Shown here: positions 46,201-53,511 of the stretch, one piece after another
How positions within the stretch are numbered: the stretch's first letter is position 1
Layout: each line of letters starts with the position of its first letter
Assembly (NCBI RefSeq): GCF_000222485.1
Contig: NC_015914.1
Coordinates: 5,438,001-5,502,000, forward strand
DNA from: Cyclobacterium marinum DSM 745
GTDB lineage: Bacteria; Bacteroidota; Bacteroidia; Cytophagales; Cyclobacteriaceae
Direction of reading: 5' to 3'
DNA length: 64,000 bases
Translations under genes and position numbers: made by a program
The notes under the pieces: generated by a model
Told to the model about the DNA's origin: nothing
What the model saw: the letters and a program-made list of their open reading frames with translations, nothing else
Databases searched by the model: none

Positions 46201-47696
46201 ATCGGAACATAAGTCAGACATAAGAAAATGGCACCAATCATGGCAAAGCCAAAGGTGTAGGCCATGGGCTGGAACATCTTGCCTTCAACCCCAGTGAGGA
46301 AAAGAATTGGGGCAAATACAATAAGAATTATAATCTGTCCGAAAAATGCAGAGCCCATCATTGTACTGCCGGCATCATAAGCCACCTCATCCATCACACC
46401 CTGGTTAAACTTAATTTTCCCTGATCGGATCCGTTTCTGTATTTCATAGACCGTTCCTTCTATGATGATCACCGCACCATCTATAATAATTCCAAAGTCT
46501 ATAGCACCAAGGCTCATCAGGTTGGCCCATACATTGAATTGCTTCATGAGTATGAAGGCAAATAATAGGGAAAGTGGAATAGTGGTAGCAGTAATAATAC
46601 CCCCACGAACACTTCCCAACAATATTACCAGGGCGAATATCACAATGAGGGCTCCTTCCAAAAGATTTGTTTTTACGGTGCTGGTAGTTCTTTCAATCAG
46701 GGAACTACGATCAAGAAATGGTTTTATTTCCAAGCCTTCCGGTAAAGACTTCTGCACTTTTTTCATGCGCTCCTGCACATTCTGAATGACAGAATTGGGG
46801 TTAGAGCCTTTGAGCATAAGTATCATGCCGCCTACAGCTTCCTGCCCATCCTGGGTGAATGCTCCATAACGAACCTGACTTCCGAAATGTACTTTCTCTG
46901 CTACATCACCAATCGTGACAGGAATGTTGTTTTCATTCCGTACTACTATTTCCCGGATGTCGTCAAGCGAACGCACAAGACCTTCTCCACGGATGAAATT
47001 GGCCATGTTGTTCTTCTCTATATATGCACCTCCTGTATTTACATTATTGCGCTGAAGGGCTTCAAAAACTTCTGAGATGGATACATTCAGTGCGTTAAGT
47101 TTTTCAGGATTGATAGCGATTTCATATTGCTTTATTTTACCCCCGAAGGCATTGACATCCACCACACCATCTACCAGTGTCATCTGGCGTTTTACAATCC
47201 AATCCTGGATTGTTCTAAGCTCAGTAGGAGAGTATTTGTCTTCATAACCAGGCTTAGGCTTGATAGTATATTGGTATATTTCACCCAGTCCGGTGGTTAT
47301 AGGCCCCATAGATGGACTACCAAATTTCTCGGGGATTTTATCCCTAACCTCATTAAGCTTTTCCTGTACCAATTGCCGGGGTTTGTATATCCCCATCTCG
47401 TCTTCAAATACGATGGTAACTACAGATAACCCAAAACGGGATACGGAACGAATTTCTGTAACGCCCGGCAGATTCCCCATGGCTAATTCCACAGGGTAGG
47501 TGACGAATTGTTCTATATCTTCTGTGGCCAGGTTTTGAGACACAGTCATTACCTGTACCTGGTTATTTGTTATATCAGGTACTGAACCCAGATTGATTGT
47601 GGACATGGAGTAGATCCCCACCCCGATGAGCGCCAATGTAAGCAGGCCCACGATGAATTTATTCTTTATTGAAAAAGAAATGATTTTATTGATCAT
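43284..47696 (-). CDS. czcA: CzcA RND pump fused to a TolC-type outer membrane factor
   Basis: This 1470-residue protein joins a complete heavy-metal RND permease (about 1-1045; TM4 motif DFGIIIDGAVIIIEG near residue 402, the CzcA-type D-D-E triad) to a TolC/CzcC-like factor (about 1080-1470, two OEP repeats). Between them lies a hydrophobic stretch NVIIILIICGGLFGL ending PAVANA before QQQ, like a signal peptide with an AxA cleavage site. Such CzcA fusions are known in Bacteroidota. The likely substrates are Zn/Co/Cd. Confidence 0.95.
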   Translation of the reverse strand: MINKIISFSIKNKFIVGLLTLALIGVGIYSMSTINLGSVPDITNNQVQVMTVSQNLATEDIEQFVTYPVELAMGNLPGVTEIRSVSRFGLSVVTIVFEDEMGIYKPRQLVQEKLNEVRDKIPEKFGSPSMGPITTGLGEIYQYTIKPKPGYEDKYSPTELRTIQDWIVKRQMTLVDGVVDVNAFGGKIKQYEIAINPEKLNALNVSISEVFEALQRNNVNTGGAYIEKNNMANFIRGEGLVRSLDDIREIVVRNENNIPVTIGDVAEKVHFGSQVRYGAFTQDGQEAVGGMILMLKGSNPNSVIQNVQERMKKVQKSLPEGLEIKPFLDRSSLIERTTSTVKTNLLEGALIVIFALVILLGSVRGGIITATTIPLSLLFAFILMKQFNVWANLMSLGAIDFGIIIDGAVIIIEGTVYEIQKRIRSGKIKFNQGVMDEVAYDAGSTMMGSAFFGQIIILIVFAPILFLTGVEGKMFQPMAYTFGFAMIGAIFLCLTYVPMMSALFMKPIQNKKNWFGKFERWLEKVSDKIIDGIQWAYVPLLKGALRFKTIVIIVAIVLLGLSGFIFSRMGGEFVPQLDEGDLAMQALIRPGSGLSEAIDVSTKIENILLDNFPEIKTAVARIGVADIPTDPMPMDIADMFIILEKDMDKWTTVETKEELIAEIKEILDEKLTGVNLVFSQPVELRFNELLTGVREDVAVKLYGEDLDVLAQKAEEMGEIIQTIPGVGDVNPERTSGLPQMTVRYNRKKIAQYGLDIEKLNEYVSAAFAGGVAGVIFEGEKRFDMVIRFDEAHRRSIEDLRTLYIDLPDGTQVPIKEVADINYVPGPMQISRDNTFRRTYVGVNTRGRDVESVVTDIQEKLDAELDLPPGYYITYGGEFENLQRAKGRLMIVVPIALFLIFVLLYFALQSFSQSIMIYMAIPLAAIGGVIALWMRDMPFSISAGVGFIVLFGVAVLNGLVLINRFNSLKEEGVTSIRERILTGTKERIRPIMLTATTDIFGFLPMAFSASAGAEVQRPLATVVIGGMLTATLLTLVVLPVLYTLVEGRNDRRKSLKAPNANVIIILIICGGLFGLPAVANAQQQEQEKDSLSTITLEQARKRAVENYPKIQSARLEIESQQALKKTAWDFGNTQVFTGKEEVGNGSDGVYTQFGIQQQNIDVFGIASRLKLQKERVALAESALDLSVIELEREVSQAWAMVYATKNNYQVYEQLDSIFTDIERAARIRLETEATSKLEYLATSNQANQVQIQKEQAYRDYLSALQRLNLWFANDTLFTVPDVPATQLDEPLNYVADSLMNHPLLNVSKQRVDVADATIKERRSQFLPQLQGQYGRQQIAGQSGFYQYQVGIRIPLFFGPELGRTQSAKIQRDIAGQNLRQNQLELNAAYQGMKEQYLKWLNSWNYYRDEALPLAREQRTGAVTAYREGAIDYVTFLQNIRDAIRIEVDSWNAFGSYLDSRYQLEYYLKTTN

Positions 47697-47707
47697 ATGA
47701 TTTTAAA

Positions 47708-47800
47708 TTATTTTACATGGAAAACAAAGAAGTGAAGAAGCCTGGCAATGGTTGCTATAATGAGAATGGCACTAATCAGCACAATAAAAAACCATTTCAA
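47708..47800 (-). CDS. Candidate 30-residue single-helix membrane protein
   Basis: An open frame from a TTG at 47800 encodes LKWFFIVLISAILIIATIAR, then LLHFFVFHVK and TAA: one membrane helix with a basic-aromatic tail. It ends 12 nt before the CzcA start in the same operon, a place where small RND accessory proteins could be encoded. There is no ATG start, and homology was not tested, so this is tentative. Confidence 0.35.
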   Translation of the reverse strand: MKWFFIVLISAILIIATIARLLHFFVFHVK

Positions 47801-48019
47801 AACTATTTAGGCAGTGATTTACTACTTCCTCTTTTCCCCTTATTCTATTTGTTCTTATTCAGTTTTTTCAAGCTCTATAAATAGAATTGAATATAGAGAA
47901 AGGGTTGCCTTTGAAGAAAGGCAAATGAAGTGGTGTTTAGGGAATTGTTCAAAAAAGTCATGGACCCCAGTAAACTTTACCGATCTGCCACACTTATTCC
48001 TGCTAAACATTGAATATTA

Positions 48020-48337
48020 TTATTGTGGGGGTTTTAGAAAACCAATGGTTTCAGTACTTCTAAAATCCTGAAAGCAAGCAGTCCAAAAAATGGGTAGTTT
48101 TAACGGATGAGTAATGACTACCCCTGGTGAGGATACAACATGTACATGACAACAATGACAAACGCAAAACGGCGAACAACCATCCCAGCCACTTTCCTGC
48201 GAGTGGTTATGATTGCCATCATTACTTGAAAAGGCCGTAATAGTATCTTTGGTATTATCATATGGTAAAGTATCAGCACATACTACACCAGTCAGGGCCA
48301 TGAAGTAAAAACTTAATATGTAGCATGCGATTTTCAT
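48020..48337 (-). CDS. Cys/His-rich secreted small protein (DUF6660-like)
   Basis: This 105-residue precursor has a signal peptide (about 1-21) and a mature part with the metal-ligand cluster CSPFCVCHCCHVHV. It resembles small proteins encoded upstream of CzcA in many Bacteroidota (DUF6660-like, recalled and not checked). It lies 220 bp before the candidate membrane peptide and CzcA. It is probably a periplasmic metal-binding or sensing protein. Confidence 0.7.
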   Translation of the reverse strand: MKIACYILSFYFMALTGVVCADTLPYDNTKDTITAFSSNDGNHNHSQESGWDGCSPFCVCHCCHVHVVSSPGVVITHPLKLPIFWTACFQDFRSTETIGFLKPPQ

Positions 48338-48447
48338 TTAATACAAATATACATAATTATGTAATGCATAGGAATTGCAAAGTTGTATTTTCAGGTTAAC
48401 GTATGTTTTCTTCGGATTGTTTGCACTTACATAGTTAAAACAGATTG

Positions 48448-49677
48448 TTAAAAATAGCTGGATATTCCTATCAGTAAGCCTGCTGTTTTGGCTGCCGGAT
48501 TGCCCAACAAGTCTGTCTCCCACTTATACCAATAATTGGCACGAATTACAGTTTGAGATGAGGGTCTGAAGATAATGGCAGGCACTATGGCCTGTACATC
48601 ATCATGTATATTTCCTCCGGTCTCCCCAAACGAGCCAACATTATAATCCACATGCTCCAGCCGCAAAGCCAGGTTGAGTATCGCATGGTCCCATCCAAGT
48701 ATTTTCCGTTTTAAAATGGTGTAAACAAAGTCGACAAACCCGCCTTGCTGCTGAGTGCCAAACTGCTGTGAATAGGATTCGGGAACTTCGATGAATGCCC
48801 ATACCCATTCCCCTGTGATATTGACTCTTTTGATAGCGGAAGTATTGAAATCTACAGCTACCACGTCCAATCGCCTCTTTTCATCTAGCACAAGTCCGTC
48901 TTCTTCCTATTTATTATATACATCAACCATCCATGACAGACCTATTTCCCCGATTTTCCGATGACGAATTGCGGTTTTTAGTGTAATTAGGGGAACAGCA
49001 TTGAAGTTTTCTTCAAAACGATCTACATTTTCCTAGGCAGCGGGAAGCCAGGTACGGCCTACACTGTTGGCAATTATTTGAGAATCGAAACCATTGTTAA
49101 CATAAGCCTCATAAGCCTAAACCCATTGTTTCTGATGGGGCTTACCGTGCAAACCAAAGCCTACATTGCTGAAAGTAGCCGGGATGATGGTAGTAGCCAT
49201 TATAGGCCGATCTACAAATTCCCACTTCGGCCCGTCATGGTTTTGGTTAAATGCGCCTATTGGGTTAATGATAATTCCGCCTCTTAGGTTCAGCACAGGA
49301 TGGAGTTCAAAATCCAGGGCGGCAAACTCAATGTTGATCTCCTTGGTACCTTCTTCAAACTCAATTTCAGAAAGGAATTTGATCCGTTCTTTGATGGTGG
49401 AGGATATAAACAGGGTCATTCTTGGAATTTTGAAAGAGACACCTTCCGTAATACCATCTGTCACAAAATACTGGGCGTGTGCTTCAATATAGCCACCCAA
49501 CGCAACCGGAAAGCTGCCAGTCTGCAAAAACGGACGATTATAGACCGCATCCATGTTCATTTGGATGGCAGTTGTATCATTATTTACCCGCTGTGCCATA
49601 ACGGAAGCTCCTATTCCCATAAGAATAAGAAGTAATAGTGGATTGAGATTTTTATAAATGGATGTAGATGTATTCAT
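48448..49677 (-). pseudogene. Outer membrane porin with three in-frame amber codons
   Basis: The frame from ATG 49677 encodes a signal peptide (ASVMAQR) and a beta-barrel porin of about 409 codons, ending in the barrel-type GISSYF. It is broken only by TAG at 49119-49117, 49035-49033 and 48909-48907; no frameshift occurs over 1,230 nt. The barrel sequence reads on in frame through each stop (AYEAYVNNGF, ENVDRFEENFN, EEDGLVLDEKRR). It is probably a small anion or solute porin, now non-functional unless the stops are read through. Confidence 0.85.
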
Positions 49678-50053
49678 GATCTGTGGTTATGTTAAATGTT
49701 TGAAGATTAGTTTCTGCCGGGCCTTCTACTACATTTCCTTTTGCATCATACTCACTACCATGGCATGGGCATACCAAGTAATTAGGTTTCGCATTGACTT
49801 CACACCCCTAGTGGGTACATTCTATCCAGAGTGCGAAATATTCATCCGGGTTGATTTTGTACAAGACTATGGGAAAGGTCAATGATGCTGCCGTTACAAG
49901 CACCACTTCCAGAGGTATTCCCCGATCACTGGTAAATTCATTCATTGAAAACCTTAACTTATTATCACTTATCACGGCACTCACTTTACAAATGGAAGTG
50001 CAGCCTGAAAACTCCTATGGTCAAGCGAAAACAAAAATAATTGAAAATAAATT
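49652..50053 (-). pseudogene. Rieske [2Fe-2S] lipoprotein, broken by stop codons
   Basis: Minus-strand codons give a lipoprotein-like leader (NLFSIIFVFA, then FSGC), a beta-sandwich and both Rieske cluster motifs. The first is CTH-stop-GC (TAG at 49810-49808, in the variable x position of CTHxGC); the second is CPCHGSEYD, followed by the normal end FNITTDHEYIYIHL and TAA. TGA and TAG also occur in the leader (50021-50019, 50015-50013). Its end overlaps the porin start by 26 nt. Confidence 0.85.
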
Positions 50054-50122
50054 TGGAGACCACCCCTATACCGACCCCATCTTTGTAGAGTAATCAATTT
50101 TAATCATTAAAATCTTAAAAAG

Positions 50123-50284
50123 ATGAACCGACAAATTGAAGTATTTACAGCTGGATGTCCAATATGTGAACCAGTAGTAAAAATGGTAAAAGAAATGTCT
50201 TGCGAGTCTTGCGAAATAACAGTATATTATACCATTGAGCAATGTGACTCTAAAGTATGCATTGACAAAATGAAAGGGTTATGA
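50123..50284 (+). pseudogene. Truncated thioredoxin-like redox protein
   Basis: This 53-codon frame starts MNRQIEVFTAGCPICEPVV, with the CxxC of small thioredoxin-fold proteins seen near mercury and arsenic genes. It carries further Cys pairs (MSCESCE, QCDSKVC) and stops at KMKGL where relatives continue for about 25 residues. It joins directly to an ATPase fragment, so its 3' end was lost in a deletion. Confidence 0.7.
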
Positions 50285-50637
50285 GAGGCGAACAATTTGT
50301 TGATGTATTGACCAAAGACATATTGGTTGGTGAAGTTGTAGAAGTTAGGCCAGGTGAAAGGATACCTTTGGATGGTGAGGTTTTGGATGGTGCTGGAAGT
50401 GTTGATGAAGCAAGTTTTACAGGTGAAAGCACACCTGCAAATAAAGAAGTTGGTGCAACTGTAATTGGTGGTACTTTAAATCTTGACGGTGCATTGCAAA
50501 TTAAAGTTTCCAAAATCGGGGAAGATAGTTTCATGAACCAGGTAGTTAGTTTAATGAGCCGTATTGCCGAGAAGAAACCACCTGTTGAATTACTGGCCGA
50601 TAAGCTAATGAACAATTTCGGGCCCGCTGTATTCTAA
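50281..50637 (+). pseudogene. Internal fragment of a P-type metal ATPase
   Basis: The 118 codons match only the actuator domain and nearby helices of a Cu/Zn-type ATPase: GEVVEVRPGERIPLDGEV, SFTGESTPANKEVG, GGTLNLDG and the start of the next membrane segment (MNNFGPAVF), then TAA. The metal-binding, P- and N-domains are missing. The ATG overlaps the stop of the truncated thioredoxin-like frame. Confidence 0.85.
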
Positions 50638-50651
50638 AAATTCATTAATAA

Positions 50652-50671
50652 ATTTAAGTATTTGCTTAAAT
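50652..50671. promoter_or_regulatory. Candidate ArsR/CadC-type operator
   Basis: A perfect 7-bp inverted repeat ATTTAAG-tatttg-CTTAAAT lies 53 nt upstream of the ArsR start. ArsR-family repressors bind AT-rich palindromes of this kind, so it is a likely autoregulatory site of the mer operon. Confidence 0.5.
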
Positions 50672-50723
50672 AAGAAAACTATTCTTAATTGTAATGCGTT
50701 ATTAATCCGAAAACAGGAAAACT

Positions 50724-51101
50724 ATGGAAAACAACCAATCGTGTATCAGAGTGTTTGCCGACAAGGTGCAAATAGACAATTGTCGGGAAATGCTTCAAAC
50801 AAACGACAAAGTATTCAGTCAATTGAGTGGGCTATTGGCCTTGGCAGGAAACGAAGTGAGGTTGAAAATCTTATTTCTTTTGGAAGAAGAAAAAGAACTT
50901 TGCCCTTGCGACCTTTCAGACATTCTCGGAATGAGTATCCCCGCCGTTTCTCAACATCTCAGAAAACTAAAAGACAAAAATGTAATTGAAGGAAGAAGAG
51001 ATGGACAAACTATTTTCTATTCTTTAAGACAAGAGCAACTGCCTTTACTACAACCATTTTTTAAACATATTATCAATAACTCAAAAAAAGAAACAGTATG
51101 A
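50724..51101 (+). CDS. ArsR/SmtB-family metal sensor of the mer operon (CadC-like)
   Basis: This 125-residue winged-helix repressor has four cysteines placed much like the alpha-3N site of CadC: Cys7 and Cys20 in the N-terminal arm and Cys60/Cys62 in ELCPCDLSD. The recognition helix region is SIPAVSQHLRKLKDKNVI. It overlaps merTP by 4 nt and so controls the mercury genes in place of MerR. Soft-metal binding (Hg, Cd, Pb) would release it from DNA. Confidence 0.93.
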   Translation: MENNQSCIRVFADKVQIDNCREMLQTNDKVFSQLSGLLALAGNEVRLKILFLLEEEKELCPCDLSDILGMSIPAVSQHLRKLKDKNVIEGRRDGQTIFYSLRQEQLPLLQPFFKHIINNSKKETV

Positions 51102-51724
51102 AAAAGAAAAATAACGGACTTGTTGGAGCTGGAGTGCTTTCGGCAGTAGCAGCATCACTTTGCTGCATAACACCTGTTTTGGCTCTGATTTCAGGAGCAT
51201 CAGGTGTAGCGTCTACATTTTCGTGGATGGAACCAGCAAGACCTTATCTTATTGGCATTACCGTTTTGGTATTGGGTTTTGCTTGGTATCAGAAACTCAA
51301 ACCGCGAACCGCCGAAGGAATTCAATGCGATTGCGAAACTACCCGTTCCGCAGGCGACAAAGAGGAGAAAAAACCTTTTATGCAGACCAAAACATTTTTA
51401 GGAATTGTAACGGTGTTTGCAGCTTTAATGCTCACTTTTCCAAGCTATGCACATATTTTCTATCCTTTAAATGACAACAAGGAAGTTGTAATGGTCAATG
51501 CTTCAGACATTCAAACGGTGACTTTGGAGGTAAAAGGAATGACTTGCAACGGATGTGCTTCGCACGTAGAAAATGATGTTAACAGGCTACCAGGTATTTT
51601 AAATGTAGATGTAGTTTATGAAGAAGCAACTGCCAAAGTAGAATTTGATAAATCAAAAGTAAGTTTGGTTCAAATTGAAGAAGTCATCAATGGCACAGGT
51701 TATAAAGTGGTCGGCAAGAAATAG
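51098..51724 (+). CDS. merTP: Mercuric ion transporter MerTP (MerT-MerP fusion)
   Basis: In this 208-residue protein, a MerT-like membrane part has the Cys pair SLCCITP (Cys22-Cys23), a second cytoplasmic pair (QCDCETT, near 77-79) and three membrane helices. It is followed by a fused HMA domain (about 140-208) with GMTCNGCASH. It would bring Hg(II) from the periplasm to the cytoplasm for MerA. It is coupled to the ArsR gene by a 4-nt overlap. Confidence 0.93.
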   Translation: MKKKNNGLVGAGVLSAVAASLCCITPVLALISGASGVASTFSWMEPARPYLIGITVLVLGFAWYQKLKPRTAEGIQCDCETTRSAGDKEEKKPFMQTKTFLGIVTVFAALMLTFPSYAHIFYPLNDNKEVVMVNASDIQTVTLEVKGMTCNGCASHVENDVNRLPGILNVDVVYEEATAKVEFDKSKVSLVQIEEVINGTGYKVVGKK

Positions 51725-51778
51725 TGTTTTTTTGTGCACTGTATTTAAGAATTTAATTAAATAATTACATAATGAACA

Positions 51779-52096
51779 ATGAATTTGATTTTATGGAGCG
51801 TTTTGTTCCTCATTGGAATTGCTCAGATCAAAGCTTAATGTTGCCAATCAACTGCCAGTAAAGCACAAACCGAAAATGCAACACAACAAGAAGGTAAAAC
51901 AGTGAAAATCAAGATCACGGAAATGACCTGTGCGGGTTTATCCAGCCACATTTCAAATGCCATCTAAGAAGTTGAGGGTATTTTGGAACATAAGTCGGAA
52001 TACCCAAGCGATTTGGCGACTTTCCAATACGACTCGGAAAAAACCAGCTCTGATGCTATCATTAAAGTGATAGAGAAAACTGGATATAAGGTCTAA
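51779..52096 (+). pseudogene. MerP/HMA-like secreted protein, broken
   Basis: From ATG 51779 the single frame runs 105 codons: a signal peptide (ILWSVLFLIGIAQ), TAA at 51836-51838, a linker, the HMA start VKIKITEMTCAGLSSHISNA, TAA at 51965-51967, and the HMA end SDAIIKVIEKTGYKV. The second metal Cys of CxxC is also lost (CAGL). The reading frame is otherwise intact, so it is a recent, indel-free pseudogene of a MerP-type periplasmic mercury-binding protein. Confidence 0.85.
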
Positions 52097-52131
52097 ATCA
52101 TGAGGAAAAATCAAAAACAGGAGAAACAGCT

Positions 52132-53478
52132 ATGAAGAAGTTTGATGTATTTGTATTAGGGTCGGGAATGGCAGGCATGAACATTGCCAACATTTGTGCC
52201 GGAAAAGGACTGAAAGTTGGTATCACGGATGAACTGCCTTATGGAGGAACTTGTGCTCTCCGAGGTTGTGACCCAAAAAAAATAATGCTTGGTGCTACTG
52301 AAGCTAAGGATTTTGCACAACGCCTTCACGAAAAACAAATTGCTGAAGTGCCCGCTAAACATTGGGAAGCAGCGATGAAATCTAAACAGGAGTTTGTAGA
52401 TGCAATGCCCCCTAAAATTGAAAAAGGCTATAAACACAATGGAATTGAAACCTTTCACAAATCGGCTAAATTTATTTCAGAAAATCAACTGCAAGTAGGT
52501 GATGAAACAATAGAGGCAGAAAAAATCGTGATAGCTACAGGCGCAAAGCCAAAGGTATTGGGAATCCCGGGCGAGGAGCACACGCTGACCAGTACCGACT
52601 TTCTGGATTTTGATAAACTTCCCAAATCGATAGTTTTTATAGGTGGTGGCTATATCGCCTTTGAATTTGCGCATATGGCGGCCCGCTTTGGTAGCGAAGT
52701 CATCATCCTGCATCGTAGTGAACGTCCTTTAGAAAACTTTGATCCATTTATTGTGGAGCAATTGACGGAGGCCACCAAAAAATTAAACATTAGGGTGGTG
52801 TTGAATACCAATGTAACAGCCGTTGAAAAATCGGGAAATTCTTATTTGGTAACAGGCAAGAATGAAAACGGAGAACAAAACTGGGAGGCGGAAGCAGTGA
52901 TCAATTCAGCCGGACGACCACCGGCAATTTTTGATCTGGATCTGGAAAAAGCAAATATCGCTTTCAGTAGAAAAGGGATTGAAGTAAATGAGTATTTGCA
53001 AAGCAATACCAATCCTAAGATATACGCTGCCGGTGATGCTGCCAATACCGAGGGAATTCCTCTTACCCCTGTAGCTGTCATGGAAGGTCATATAGTTGCT
53101 TCTAACATAATAAAGGGTAACACCAAAAAGCCAAATTATACAGGTATTCCCACTGTGGTATTTACCTTACCCACGATGGCATCTGTGGGGTTGTCTGAGG
53201 AAAGAGCAACGGAACAAGGCATCAACTTTACGGTGAAGAAAAAAGCAGTTCCGGATTGGTTTACAGGCAAAAGAATTAATGAGAAAACCTATGCGTATAA
53301 AACCTTAATAGAAAAGGAAACCGGAAAAATCCTGGGGGCACATATCATTGGACCGCACTCTGAAGAGGTGATTAATCTTTTTGCCATAGCCATAAAAACA
53401 GGATTAACTTCCAGAGATATTAAAACGATGATATTTACTTATCCGTCAGCAAGTTCTGATATCGTTTATATGGTTTAG
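52132..53478 (+). CDS. Pyridine nucleotide-disulfide oxidoreductase (MerA-like, class I)
   Basis: This 448-residue flavoprotein has an FAD-binding GSGMAG motif, the redox pair in GGTCALRGCDPKK (Cys41, Cys46) and an NAD(P) motif GGGYIAFEFA. It lacks the HMA domain and the C-terminal Cys pair of MerA. Its position between the MerP-like pseudogene and merA suggests a role in mercury or thiol metabolism (for example reducing a bacillithiol- or glutathione-type disulfide), but the substrate is unknown. Confidence 0.88.
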   Translation: MKKFDVFVLGSGMAGMNIANICAGKGLKVGITDELPYGGTCALRGCDPKKIMLGATEAKDFAQRLHEKQIAEVPAKHWEAAMKSKQEFVDAMPPKIEKGYKHNGIETFHKSAKFISENQLQVGDETIEAEKIVIATGAKPKVLGIPGEEHTLTSTDFLDFDKLPKSIVFIGGGYIAFEFAHMAARFGSEVIILHRSERPLENFDPFIVEQLTEATKKLNIRVVLNTNVTAVEKSGNSYLVTGKNENGEQNWEAEAVINSAGRPPAIFDLDLEKANIAFSRKGIEVNEYLQSNTNPKIYAAGDAANTEGIPLTPVAVMEGHIVASNIIKGNTKKPNYTGIPTVVFTLPTMASVGLSEERATEQGINFTVKKKAVPDWFTGKRINEKTYAYKTLIEKETGKILGAHIIGPHSEEVINLFAIAIKTGLTSRDIKTMIFTYPSASSDIVYMV

Positions 53479-53511
53479 CCATTAAAAATTTCAAAAGCTT
53501 AGGTAATAATT

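Noticed and set aside
48338..48523. Minus-strand 61-codon frame after the porin
   Set aside because: It overlaps the porin end in another frame and has no independent support.
48448..50053. Amber codons read as sense (stop-codon recoding)
   Set aside because: Several intact genes nearby end with TAG (merTP, merA, the antitoxin, hicB, the four-helix-bundle gene), and other broken genes carry TAA or TGA, so TAG works as a stop here.
49851..50093. Plus-strand 80-codon frame
   Set aside because: It is the shadow of the minus-strand Rieske pseudogene, whose cluster motifs are clear.
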